Below are positions 11,801-20,894 of a stretch of DNA of 64,000 nucleotides, in pieces. A model generated the notes under the pieces. That model saw nothing but the letters and a program-made list of their open reading frames with translations, was not told where the DNA came from and searched no databases. The stretch comes from Symsagittifera roscoffensis (taxonomy: Eukaryota > Xenacoelomorpha > Acoela > Convolutidae). Positions within the stretch are counted from its first letter, which is position 1. Each line of letters starts with the position of its first letter. Both the position numbers and the translations under genes were made by a program. The stretch covers positions 82,994 through 146,993 of the forward strand of contig NW_026970991.1 of the NCBI RefSeq assembly GCF_963678635.1, read 5' to 3'.

Positions 11801-13896
11801 TTCTATTTTTTCCGTCAGATTTTTTATCACAACATGCAGAAAAAAACGACTTCAATTTGAGAAAACATTTTGTATTTTTTTAAGACTGTGATAATGCGCT
11901 AATTGCTCAGTAACCGGCTACACTTTTTTCATAATTGTTTCCTGCATAATTTTGAATTGTGTTTCTTACTAAGAGTAATGAACTTAGTGAAGACTCTTAT
12001 ATTGTTCTTGCTGTTTTTTTGTTTGTTTTAAAAGTCTCTAATAACTACAGATGTGCATTCATACATATTGATGCATTTATGAATGCACTCAGCTATATAT
12101 GCATTTTTTGAGTTCAATTGAAATTCATCTGCTGAAAGTGACGTAAATAGCACTCTCCAACTACATACGAACGTGGAAATGGTGCGAAACAACGTGAACG
12201 ATTTCTAGTTTCGGAAGTGGAGTTTTACTTTAGATTTCAAGCAGAATAAAAATCTTACCTATTGATCCAGTTTTCTCTATTTGGGTTCATGTTATCAAAA
12301 AAGGCGCCAATCATAATTTATTCTAGAAATTCAAAGAGCTTAAAGGGTATCTACTTTTTCTTTGAAGTTCGAAAGTTGAGATTTTGTCAACAAAGTCAGT
12401 GTTTTTATGTTTACTTGTATTCATTACTCTTTTCCAGTCTTCGATTGGCTATGTTTTATAATTATCGTGTCTTGTTTGAATTTGTGTTCTGCTTTCATTT
12501 TGACAAACTCGTTAAGAGATCAACCCTTTTTCGATTTTCTTGCCCTAATTGATTTGTTCTTTGTTGATGGTCGTAAGCATCGTTGTACAGGCGATTTCGA
12601 GGCAAAGATATCCGAGAACCCCAAATGGAAATGTCTAATGTGTAACATCTATGTTCAAACGGGTCACTGCAATCGAGTCAACTGCGACTTCGCTCATGGC
12701 GAGCAAGAACTGAGAAACGAGTATCCTGACAACACGAAGCCAATGAAAGTGAACTACAAGACAGTTTTGTGCAATAACTTCAAATCGAGAGGATACTGCT
12801 TCCACGAAGACGCCTGTAATTTTGCGCATGGAGATCAAGAGCTGAACACGATCAAAGGGATCTTTTTAATCTTCCGAAAACTAAGATTTTTAAATTACAA
12901 TTAACTCTCCGACAAATGTATACTTTCTTGTACCTCGGATAAAACTCGAAGTTTTTACCATGATGCTACTTGTTGAAGTTCTGTTTTTAACTCAGTGGCT
13001 TTTTTTTGTATTGACGCTGTACGTTCAACTTCTGTTTTGACGTAGCGGCTACATTTTAAAGAAAATCGACAATTATTTTCTCAGTAAGGGTAGAAAATTT
13101 GGCTAAAATGAAACGAATATTGGCGAAGGAATTAAAAAGAACCCTCTATTAGACGCGGCGAGTACTCTTAAACTGATGCGGGATGGAAGCGCACTCAGAA
13201 AGAGACCCAAGACTTCGGAGGGTGCGGGCGTATACGGTAGACTTGGTGGCGGTGCCGTAGGTGCGACAGGAGTGACTTCGGCGGCCGAATCATCGTCGGC
13301 AGACCAGAAATTGTTTGCCGAGTTCCTGGCGTTCAAGAAGTTCAAGCAGCAGAGCGACAGTGCTGTTGCAGCAGGTAGTTCTTTATAAGCAATTTGAGTT
13401 GATTTAAATACATGTTCAACGATCTTGACTGTTTTTGATGTAAATTCATTACAATCTAAAAACCAATCAGATCTCTGAGCTTTAAACTTACTTCATTCAA
13501 TGAAAAAAAATATCATAAGGCTTCAATGCGTAGAAGTATGCATATGGCTTCTACCAACTTTTGCACCATTTTCATGGTCCGTTAATCGCTAAGTACTCGA
13601 TAAGTCTAATGTTAACAGCTCCTCCAGCTCCGACTCCGGCCCAGTACTACAACTCCACTCCCCAATCTGCAATGAACTCGACTATCTCCTCATACTACAC
13701 TTCGATTCTCCCGGGCCCTACTGAAGTATCTAATCATCAGAGCCAGAACCAAGGGCTCTACCATGCGGGTGGCTTCCGAAAGCTGACACAGACTGCTCCT
13801 GCTACTCAGAATCCGAATAATCAGAATGGATTCATGGAGCGACAAAGGCTTCAGTTTAGAGGGCAGCAGGCACAGCAGCCAGAGTTTGCTTATTGA
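8641..13896 (+). CDS. seven-CCCH zinc-finger protein (TTP/TIS11-type RNA-binding), spliced gene
   Basis: Probable RNA-binding regulator. In TTP-type proteins each CCCH finger binds a short single-stranded AU-rich motif, usually in mRNA 3' UTRs. Predicted exons are 8641-8815, 9120-9283, 9534-9758, 11201-11339, 12591-about 12857, about 13140-13374 and 13619-13896. Reading phases agree across the first four junctions, all GT-AG. Seven fingers are spread over exons 1-5, most of form C-x8-C-x5-C-x3-H; finger 1 is C-x7 and finger 6 has x4 in the middle. Nearly all are preceded by a YK-x-x-LC lead and followed by FAHG(x)2EL, a TTP hallmark repeated along the protein. The C-terminal exons are Ala/Ser then Pro/Tyr/Gln rich. 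Start choice: first ATG, 16 codons upstream of finger 1. The link from exon 5 to exon 6 lacks a canonical donor and is the weak point. It cannot be assigned to a named orthologue. Confidence 0.8.
9120..9283 (+). CDS. CCCH gene exon 2 (rest of finger 2)
   Basis: The acceptor is TTGTTGTTGCAG at 9119. The exon completes finger 2 (GICQMGNDCLLAHGEGELR) and continues into a Gly/Thr/Lys-rich linker ending GQYK. The donor is AAG|GTTAGA, phase 0. Base composition is clearly more GC-rich than the flanking introns. Confidence 0.85.
9534..9758 (+). CDS. CCCH gene exon 3 (fingers 3 and 4)
   Basis: The acceptor is the AAG before AGTGCTCTATGC. It encodes finger 3 (LCIHFVKHGSCNMDTNC, QFAHG) and finger 4 (LCIPFEQENFCPNGDYC, VFAHG), each with a Glu-Leu after the His-Gly. 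The donor is GAG|GTTTGA, phase 0. Confidence 0.85.
10012..10620. mobile_element. Tc1/mariner-like inverted-repeat (MITE) element in intron 3
   Basis: The left arm (10012-10188) and right arm (10427-10620) are long imperfect inverted repeats of about 180-190 bp. Shared blocks include GACCAAGAGCAAATGATCAGA and GAAATTCAGTGAAA. The outer ends read C(A/T)..CTTGGACA and its complement TGTCCACTAGTG, and TA flanks both ends (10010-10011 and 10621-10622), the target duplication typical of Tc1/mariner elements. There is no transposase frame, so it is non-autonomous. Confidence 0.8.
10623..11165 (+). repeat. intron 3 copy of a roughly 550-bp repeat
   Basis: Begins GTTGTTCCAACC right after the MITE. It is collinear with 11369-11940: CACGCAAAATCAG-TACCACAA, ATATTAAAGCCCT, TTGAAATTTTTGATTTTTG, AATAGCTTATTTA-GCTTAATTTA and GTAACCGGCTA. 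The copies differ at many positions. Confidence 0.8.
11201..11339 (+). CDS. CCCH gene exon 4 (finger 5)
   Basis: Follows a 1.44-kb intron. The acceptor is TTTTGATTAG|GATGAC. It encodes a Lys/Ala-rich lead and finger 5 (LCNNFINLGLCPSGKNC, SFAHG, then KYELRP). The donor is GACG|GTAAAT, phase 1. The exon has no in-frame ATG and is easily missed. Confidence 0.85.
11369..11940 (+). repeat. intron 4 copy of the same roughly 550-bp repeat
   Basis: Starts TTGTTCCGACC and follows the same block order as the intron 3 copy, ending near CAGTAACCGGCTACACTTTTTTCAT. The two copies flank exon 4 in the same orientation at equivalent distances, so exon 4 and this repeat may have been duplicated together, or the repeat inserted twice. 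Confidence 0.8.
12591..12904 (+). CDS. CCCH gene exon 5 (fingers 6 and 7), 3' boundary uncertain
   Basis: The acceptor TTGTACAG|GCGATT gives a phase match with exon 4 (G|GC). It encodes finger 6 (MCNIYVQTGHCNRVNC, DFAHG; only four residues between Cys 2 and Cys 3) and finger 7 (LCNNFKSRGYCFHEDAC, NFAHG, then DQEL). After ELNTIKG the frame runs on to a TAA at 12902-12904, with no GT dinucleotide in between. The exon therefore either ends the protein here or uses a non-canonical donor near 12857. Reading frame upstream of 12591 is intron. Confidence 0.75.
13140..13374 (+). CDS. CCCH gene exon 6 (Ala/Ser/Gly-rich), 5' boundary uncertain
   Basis: GC-rich coding block reading NPLLDAASTLKLMRDGSALR, then Gly/Ala/Ser-rich and FAEFLAFKKFKQQSDSAVAA. 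The frame is closed upstream by TAA at 13104-13106, so the acceptor lies between 13107 and 13150; AG candidates are at 13128 and 13139 and neither has a good pyrimidine tract. The donor GCAGCAG|GTAGTT, phase 1, fits exon 7. Confidence 0.55.
13619..13896 (+). CDS. CCCH gene last exon (Pro/Tyr/Gln/Asn-rich tail)
   Basis: The acceptor is TGTTAACAG|CTCCTCC. Joined in phase to exon 6, it begins APPAPTPAQYYN and remains low-complexity (Ser/Tyr, then Asn/Gln) to a TGA at 13894-13896. Such tails in TTP-family proteins recruit decay or translational regulators; that role here is inference. The last coding residues lie in a short tandem duplication. Confidence 0.65.
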
Positions 13897-13948
13897 GATG
13901 CACTTGGCTAAAAAAAACTTGCGAGTTTGCTTATGGAGATGCACTTGG
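13882..13948 (+). repeat. 27-bp direct repeat across the stop codon
   Basis: GAGTTTGCTTAT(T/G)GAGATGCACTTGGC occurs at 13882-13908 and again at 13922-13948, a 40-bp period. The first copy contains the TGA stop. The second has one base changed, so that codon reads TGG. Confidence 0.9.
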
Positions 13949-14152
13949 CATAATATTTTTTGAGAAGCTTTTACTGAGTTCGGAAGAATCAAAGCTATAC
14001 TATGTGCAATATAAACTCTATCATTGATTAAGTCATGATTTAGCTCCTGAAAATGTACCATTCGATTATGTACTATTGTATGTAATCTCTATAAATGCAT
14101 CTAAATGTTGTATAAATTACTAATTTTGGTGTATATTTTATCTGTATGTTTT

Positions 14153-14158
14153 ATTAAA
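14153..14158 (+). terminator. candidate poly(A) signal ATTAAA
   Basis: ATTAAA lies about 260 bp after the TGA of the CCCH gene in an AT-rich 3' flank. It is the best-placed polyadenylation hexamer I see before the composition changes. There is no direct evidence of use. Confidence 0.35.
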
Positions 14159-14324
14159 TGTTAATAATATACCTTTTTGGCGATTGAATGAAAACTTAGG
14201 AAAGCAAAATTTGCCACAGCAAATCGCACTTGCGTTTACGATTTAAGAGTCAATGAACGAAAAGAAGACACTTATCACGGTTACAAAAGATACGGTTACT
14301 TGAGATTTTTTCCAAAAAAACAAG

Positions 14325-14512
14325 TCAGTGTTTTTTCTTTAATTGTATTCGCTGACTCTTTTCCAACTGTCGGTTGGCTACGTTAAATTTTTTTTTAAAA
14401 GTTTTGTTTGCGTTCATTGACTCTCTTCCAACTCTCTCTTGACTATGTTTTCGAAAAACTAGTCAATTTTTTGGGCGTTCTTTGACTCTTTTTCCAATTG
14501 CCTGTTGGCTAT
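14325..14512 (+). repeat. three short degenerate tandem repeats
   Basis: The motif TTC-TTGACTCTTTTCCAA-TG--GTTGGCTATGTT recurs near 14,345, 14,410 and 14,470. A fourth copy lies in intron 4 near 12,415-12,460, preceded by the same AAGTCAGTGTTTTT block. The units are 60-75 bp and diverged. Confidence 0.7.
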
Positions 14513-16306
14513 GTACTAAAATCTCAGTTCAATTTCACATGCTAGAGTGAAGGATTATTATGCTCTTGAATTGCGAAAGAACCAATGGCGCAAAAAAGTG
14601 ATTTATTTTCAGTTTTGAAAGTAGGTTTCGAATTTGAAGTTTCCCAGCAGAATTTAAATTACCTTATAAGTCGAAAAGTGTGTAATCTCTTCCTAAGTTC
14701 AGGGTCATGTAATTGGAAACAAAACCTTTATCTGCTCAGCAACTTTTAGAAATCTGCAAAAAATTGAGCTTGCTTTCTTGAAACTTAGATTCCTTCTTGC
14801 TTAATTTAGTAGTATTCTAAAGCGCTTCCTTGAGGTTCCTGATGTTTGGGTCCCTGAATTTTTTTTCTCAAAGACAACAACCGATTTTCAAAAAAATTGA
14901 GACCAGCGGTCAAACAGGCGGCTCCTTTATGTGCCTGCATATTTTGCTAGTCTGTATTTATTTTACCCCACGTTCTCTGGCCTTCGAAATTTTTGGAAGG
15001 GGTATTTTGACCTATTTGTTTTTGATTTTTTTTCATTTTCTCAAATATTAAATGAGAAAATCTGAAATGAACGTTTTAAGCAAAATAACAAATCATGGGG
15101 ACTCTCCTTCTCAGGCGGCTATTTCCTATTCTGGTAGGAAAAAAAAGTATTGCCTCAATTTTTCTTAAAAACTACCCTGCCAAATCGAAGATTAAGGGTT
15201 GAACCGAAACAAAAAAAAAACAGTCATGCGCGTCTTCTTTATTAAGCGGCTCTGCCCGGTGTTTTGAAAAAAAAATAAGTCCTTTGAAAATGTCCAATTT
15301 TTCAAATTTTGAACGTTTTTTGGCAATTTAATTTTTTTTTCAAGAAAATCCGCTTATTCTGAGGTTGTTACTGCAATCACACTAGCTGCTTTGATTTTGA
15401 CTATTTAATATACTTCATCCTATTTATTTTCAAGAAAAACCGATAATGTTTAAGCAAAAATTCATTTTTTTTTTGAAATTTTGACTGTTTTTTTTAGAAA
15501 CTTCAATTTTTTTTTCACGAAAATGACTAGCTAAATCTGGTATTAAGGTTTCAATCTAAAAATCAGTGCGTGAAAGTCTTCACTGCATAAGATGCTATTC
15601 CCATGTTTTAATTCAGAAAAGTTAATGGACTTAGGAAAAATTAAAGTTTTTAACATTTGATTGTTTCTAGTTTGATTGAATCTTTCTTGGTATCTTTTTT
15701 CACATTTTTCGAAAACTAAAAAAGAATTCAGTTGAAAGTTCTTAAAACTTTGAAAATTACGCTCTTCGGTATGAGTAAAATTGAAGATGTAAACATGAAA
15801 ACAGTGCATCCAGAATTAGCTGGCCCTCAAGTTTACCGCCAAGCGACCGTGGTGCAAATTTGAGGACGTGAGACTCCTAATCAACAGGTGGGTGATAAAT
15901 CCTGAACCTTGAAATAGATTTTTTGGTCAAATTTTTGCTGCATAAAGTATTAAGTAAAGTTAATAGTGGTCGTAGATCAGTTGTGAGAACGTGTTACTTC
16001 TCATTTCAGCAAAAAAATTACTAAGGTGTATTTTTAATCTCCTTTTTCCTGATTTCCTTTTGTTTTGCCTGTTCAGAGATCTTTTTTGCATTTTCCTCAC
16101 TTGTGTTTGCGAAGGGCAGTATCGCCTCTGTGTAGATATTTATGATTTTTTCTCAAATGATTTCTTAAATTTTTTTAAATCATGATTTTTGTCATTATGA
16201 TTTTTTTCATTATGTGTTAGCTGATAAAACTTCAGTATTATTCTTCTCGCTGTTCGTATTTTGGTTTTCGATTTCAGCTCGTACGGTTTCATTCATGTAT
16301 GAAAAT

Positions 16307-16308
<2 letters not shown>

Positions 16309-16340
<32 letters not shown>

Positions 16341-16349
16341 TGTGTGTGG
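16309..16349. repeat. (GT)n microsatellite
   Basis: About 40 bp of TG dinucleotides with one TATG interruption. Confidence 0.95.
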
Positions 16350-17703
16350 ATGCGTTCATCTTTCTAGTTTCGAATTCTACTTATTTGGTTGAGTTCCTTT
16401 TGATCAATTCAAAAAGTCACTGGTTTTTTGGAATATTTTAATTCAATCAAATAATTAACAAGATTTTTTTGAAAAAAAAAAATGTTATCGTGGAACCTGA
16501 TGAAGTAGTCGGCATCCCGTCATTGCTTACGCAAAATCATCACAATTTCAAAAGAATAAATCAATTTTTTGGCATTTTTGCGACTTTAAACCAGTTCGTA
16601 GTCGAAAGTAGGTCGTATATATGGGTTCCAAATGAGCAGCTGCCTGACATGATTGAATATTTGATACATCCATTTTTGATTATCATTAGTATCGCCATAA
16701 ACATACGTGTTTGATGCGTGTTGATGTTGAAAATTGTTTCGAAAATTGGGTTTGCTATCCATTAACCACTGAATATATCATTAGAACACATGGATACTAC
16801 TAGACGTATAGGTTCCGAATTGAGAAGATCTTCCCGGACAAGCTGATTTTTAACAATAGGTATTACAATTGAATTGCTTTTTCACTTCGTTTAAGTATCC
16901 AACAGGTAACTTTTTTTGGGATTCTTGACATAAAGTGTGACTCAGACACTGTGTAAATTTCGCATAAACTGACGCATGTCTTATTTGAACCGAGAACTTT
17001 GAAGAATCAACTTGGTTTACCAGACCAAGTTCTGGTTTTGACGAGTGAGTTGCATTTTTAGCTTGCTATTAGGGATAATTAAGTGGCAAAAAATCGACAT
17101 TGGCAAATAAACAACAGTTAGTTTTCTCTAAAAACGACAATTTTTAGATGTTTTTTTTCCACTGCAGGCATCTATTTGGTTTTTTGTCCTGATCAAACGA
17201 CGAAGTATCTACTTCATTGGAATTAACTTGGGCTAATTTAGCATTACGGAACCTTCGGTATGAGACTGCTCCGTCTCAGGAAAAGGTCATTGAGCGTATA
17301 ATTTGTTAGAAGTGTGGACAGCTTCATTGTTCAATATGACAGCGCGATTGGAGAAAACCGAGTGTAAAATATTGGTACAGAGTGCAACTTTTGAATTATT
17401 TGGAATATTTCTTCAGCTGCAAAATTATTACCGTTACTTTCATTATTGCTTCAATTTTCTAGTCCAAATTCTGCAAACCTAAATAAAGTTGCGATCGTTA
17501 TTCAACAAAAATTATACCACTGTAGCATATCGGAAATAATGGGAAGTGTCTTCTGTTCATATGAAATCTTAAATGTCACGAGCGCTTCGGTTATTTTGAA
17601 ATTGTCGAGATTTGATGGGTTTGCCGCTTCGAGAATTTCCATACTTAGTACGGAATTTTTTTAAGTATCAGGTTTTCATTTAGCAGGTTTTTGTTTCTTT
17701 GCA

Positions 17704-18052
17704 TTAGGTGACCGGCTGATTCAAGATGCTGGTTTTCTTGAAGTGGTCTTTTTCTGTACGGGAGGTCCTCCATCTATTTGTTTTATTTCCGCTGTTAATG
17801 AAGCTGCTCGTTTGTCCGCTCTCTTCACGCTTTCTGTTTCCATTATATCCAAAACTTCTGGCTACATGTTTGCAACAAAGTCTTTGCCAATTCATTTGGC
17901 GGATCGTATAACGTACTTGGGTAGTTGTAGTTGAATAAAATCGCATAGTGAGCTGCCCTGAAAGCTTGCGATCCGTGATCACTATCACGTTGTCTCGCAG
18001 AATCGCGAAAATATTTGCTCAGAGCTTGTTGCTGATGACAGCAACCGTCCAT
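17704..18052 (-). pseudogene. unidentified coding-like remnant
   Basis: Three minus-strand frames overlap. One reads through FRAAHYAILFNYNYPSTLYD then PPNELAKTLLQTCSQKFW before a stop; a second, further on, reads ESVKRADKRAASLTAEIKQI. The amino-acid composition looks protein-like, and the switch between frames suggests an indel. I do not recognise the protein. It lies just downstream, on the same strand, of the integrase and ATPase remnants, so it may be another gene of the same Polinton-type element. Confidence 0.35.
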
Positions 18053-18309
18053 AAAGAATTTTTTTTTAAAAATTGACTTGAAAAGATGTTGTCTTCAGTA
18101 TTTCTCATCTTGTAGAATTTATTCTGCCTGTGAATTTTAAGAAGTATTAACAATTTTTATAGATCTCATCATTGAATCACTGATGGAAACTCTGACAAAA
18201 AGGTGTATCCCATGATGCAAAATGGACCTGATCAATTAGCTGAATTTTTCGGTTGATTTAAGGAATTTTGTTTGGTTATCAAACTTAGTACGGGTTTTTT
18301 GTCACGTCG

Positions 18310-18490
18310 GAGGGCACCATTCCAATGCAATTTTGCTACTTCCATACACCAAATTTCGTTTATATCATGAGCAAATACCGGTAGTCGTGTAAATGCTTGT
18401 CTTTTTGGATCATAAAACTTTGTGTAGGCCGCCTTACTTCTTCAATGTCACACCAGTTCAAATTTGAAGCTTGCTCTAAGTTTCTTTTGG
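18310..18490 (-). pseudogene. Polinton/Maverick-type integrase fragment
   Basis: Minus-strand translation gives AYTKFYDPKRQAFTRLPVFA followed by DINEIWCMEVAKLH, preceded in a shifted frame by NLEQASNLNWCDIEE. The series Tyr-T/S-K, basic stretch, FxRxPV, then IDxIW-x-D/E-x-A is the region leading into the first catalytic Asp of the rve integrases found in Polinton/Maverick elements and their relatives. Here the residue in the first-Asp position is Glu (MEVA). The rest of the DDE core was not found, and a frameshift separates the two pieces. Clearly non-functional. Family assignment is by motif memory, not by search. Confidence 0.55.
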
Positions 18491-19218
18491 AACGTAAGCT
18501 ACTGGGCCATTTGTCCAACATTTCTCCAATAAATTTCATTTAGTTTTCAAAGACCTTTGACCTGCGGAATTAGAATTTTGTCCGAGCATTATAGCGCCCA
18601 TAAGGTTTTTTAGAACGTTCAACACCACCACTACGATTATATACTTGTTTTTGGTCTTAATTCTGCGTCAATTTGCTCATCTTGTGATATATCAAGCTCG
18701 TCTGCTTTTATAGTGTTTAAGATCTTGGTTGGAAATCAAATGGTTTGAAATTGCCAATTCTTTTAGGAGTAAAACTTGGTTTTCTGATGGTTACTGATCT
18801 TTTGGAAACTTGTTTTGAAGTCTATTGCGGAAAGAACTGAAAGATATATCAATGTTATGAGATCGAAAACCAAATTTGAGTTCTCATAAATTTTGACAAC
18901 GCTATTCTTTTCAGTATCAAACGACTGCGTGTCTCATTTGTTTGTTCCACTGACTTCATTCACAAGTAAAATCATTAACTGACCAATTGTTGACGTTAGA
19001 AACCTCCTCAGGAGCAATTAAGATAACGGTTTGCTCCTCCTTTTCACTATTATGTGTAGCTGACATTATCAATGATGGGCTGTTTTTTACTGCTCCGTAT
19101 GTACCGACGAAAATTTGAATTTTCTGTCAGATCGGGTTGATTTGAATTTTTTAATTTGGAGAGACTGATAAGATAGATAACGAAGATTTGCCAGACAAAC
19201 AATTTCGAGTAGATATAT

Positions 19219-19544
19219 TGAGTTGAAGTCCAGGTTGGCTAACTCAAAGAACAATTTCAGATAAGGTACACCGTTTGTTCGTCATGCTATCTTGATTTCG
19301 GCCGTATGGATTCGTGTATGTATACTGGTATTTATGAAGCTTGATGTCAAAAACTGTTCTAAGATGAGCAACTGTTTGCCAAGTTAAATTTATTCTGTTC
19401 TGGCTGAAACTAAATAGTTTCAGCCTTACAAGTTATTGTAAGTGTTAGTTATAGATAATGATTGGTTAGTTCTAAGTATTTTACAGAGATAGTTTCCCAA
19501 GACTATTATAGGATAAAATAAATATTTGTTTTGAACTTGTTCCA
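19219..19544 (-). mobile_element. solo LTR related to the ET1 LTR
   Basis: On the minus strand it starts TGGAAC and ends CAACTCA, like the 409-bp ET1 LTR. It shares AACCAATCAT, the GGCTGAAACTA hairpin, CGGCCGAAA-TAAGATAGCATGACGA and ACGGTGTAC. It is 326 bp long, diverged, and has no ET1-like internal sequence next to it. No clear target duplication was seen. It lies between the Polinton integrase and ATPase remnants. Confidence 0.8.
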
Positions 19545-19808
19545 CTATTGGACTCAAAAATGCACGTCTTTCTGCTTTTGAAATTGATTTTAAAATGATT
19601 TTAATTTGATTTTAAGTTCAATTTGTGCTCTTTATTTTTCATTTTGTTGTCGCCTTTTTCCTGGCGCACTACCTGGCAACGTTTTTACTACAATTTCTGA
19701 TAGCAAAACGATCTGTTATGGTCTTAGATTTTTGCTTTTAATTTTAAATGCTTTTTTTGATCATATAGTTTTTTAATAGTTGTTAATTTTGCTAGAGACC
19801 TGGGTAAT

Positions 19809-20330
19809 TTAAAAACAGTAGGAACGATTGTTTGAACTGTAGCGGAAGTCGTCAAGTTTTTGCTTCGGCCGATCTATCATTAAATGATCTGTCATAAATT
19901 TTAACAATTCCAGCTTTTTTTCAAAAACAGAAGTTTGGTTCACATATTTTGGTGTCTTGAACAAAATTATATAAGTTAATTGCGGCTTAGCTCCTTTGCC
20001 GTGAGGGCTTTTGTAAAACAAGTTGTGAATAAGATATAAGTCACTTGTTTTTTTTCGTGCCGTCCAGATGTTTCTATTTATGTGAACTCTTCCTAAAATA
20101 AAAATTCTTCCTAAAGTTTTTTCCTAAGATAAGTCGTCAAAAGTCAAAAGATGGTTTTCTTTGACCAATTGATTATTCAAGTCGAGTTTCACTCCCGGTT
20201 CAAACTCTATGGCGATGAAATTTTTTCTGATTATATCATACAAGGGTTGAAAAAACCGGAAAAAATATATAATTAAACCATATATTAGTTCAAATGTTTT
20301 GCTTTCAAGCTTGTCATATCTACCTTGCAT
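19809..20330 (-). pseudogene. Polinton/Maverick-type packaging ATPase fragment, one internal stop
   Basis: A single minus-strand frame of about 174 codons interrupted only by a TAG at 20124-20126. Order of motifs: FFQPLYDIIRKNF, EFEPGVKLD, HLLTFDDLS (Walker B, hydrophobic run ending in DD), then LYLIHNLFYKSP, TYIILFKTPKYVNQTSVF, and a C-terminal DRPKQKLDDFRYSSN. This is the C-terminal half of the FtsK/HerA-like genome-packaging ATPase of Polintons and related viruses. The Walker A half should lie upstream (above 20,330), but I find no intact GxxGxGKT there. The stop directly after the Walker B motif and the missing N-half make it a pseudogene. Confidence 0.7.
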
Positions 20331-20894
20331 ATCTATATATATTGGAATTCAACGGAACCACTCAGTTCAACCAAAAACATGAATAGTCTATTATTTGTTC
20401 AATTCATAATTTAGGATCAGCCAGGGTGTAACCAATTACACTTGTTTGTTAATGAAGCTACCAACATTATTTTTTCCTGCTTCAAACATGCAGGGCTTAT
20501 TTTTTAAAAATCCAGTAAAACTGCCAGAGAAAGTATTAGTTCAAAAAGACAATTTCTGACTTAGGAGCGTTGTGACTACAGAATCAAAGATTTTTTCCTG
20601 GTTCTGGTTGGCAAAAACAAATTTTGTCATTCCTCCGGAAGAATCAACTGTATGCAATGCCGGATAAAAACTGATCAAGGATTAGTGTAAAGTTTGGTTA
20701 TACAACCACCTAAAAACATGTTTTTTTTTCAATTGCTTTTTTAATTAGTCTGAAAACTGAGTCTCAAAAAAGTTGGACAAAAAAAGTTGAAGTTGAGTAT
20801 CAAAAAAGTTGGACAAAAAAGTTGAGTCTAATCTCGGACAAGGGACTTGTTGAGTAGTTGCCGTAGAATGTTCCGTTTTTTGTCTTTTACCTTA
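20331..20894. other. non-coding flank between ATPase remnant and ET1
   Basis: No gene. Near 20,760-20,826, three or four repeats of AAAAAAGTTGGACAAAAAAGTTGA form a short tandem block. The last four bases, CTTA (20891-20894), form the left target duplication of ET1. Confidence 0.6.

Larger units (their letters stand above)
14160..17700. other. non-coding region between the CCCH gene and Polinton remnants
   Basis: AT-rich, with poly-T and poly-A runs and no frame I can assign. It contains the 75-bp motif array (14.3-14.5 kb) and a GT microsatellite. A GCGAAG-GCA-(C/T)TCGCCTCTGTGT motif near 16,110 echoes one near 905, suggesting another dispersed repeat. Confidence 0.5.

Noticed and set aside
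12407-12590. Upstream part of the long frame that runs into fingers 6-7
   Set aside because: It lies before a good acceptor (TTGTACAG) whose phase fits exon 4, and it contains a diverged dispersed repeat; treated as intron.
13103-13345. Minus-strand frame opposite exon 6
   Set aside because: Shadow of the GC-rich coding exon on the + strand; no domain.
19219-19544. 5' LTR of a second ET1-like element
   Set aside because: No primer-binding site or ET1-like coding sequence next to it; the neighbouring coding debris is Polinton-type. Solo LTR preferred.
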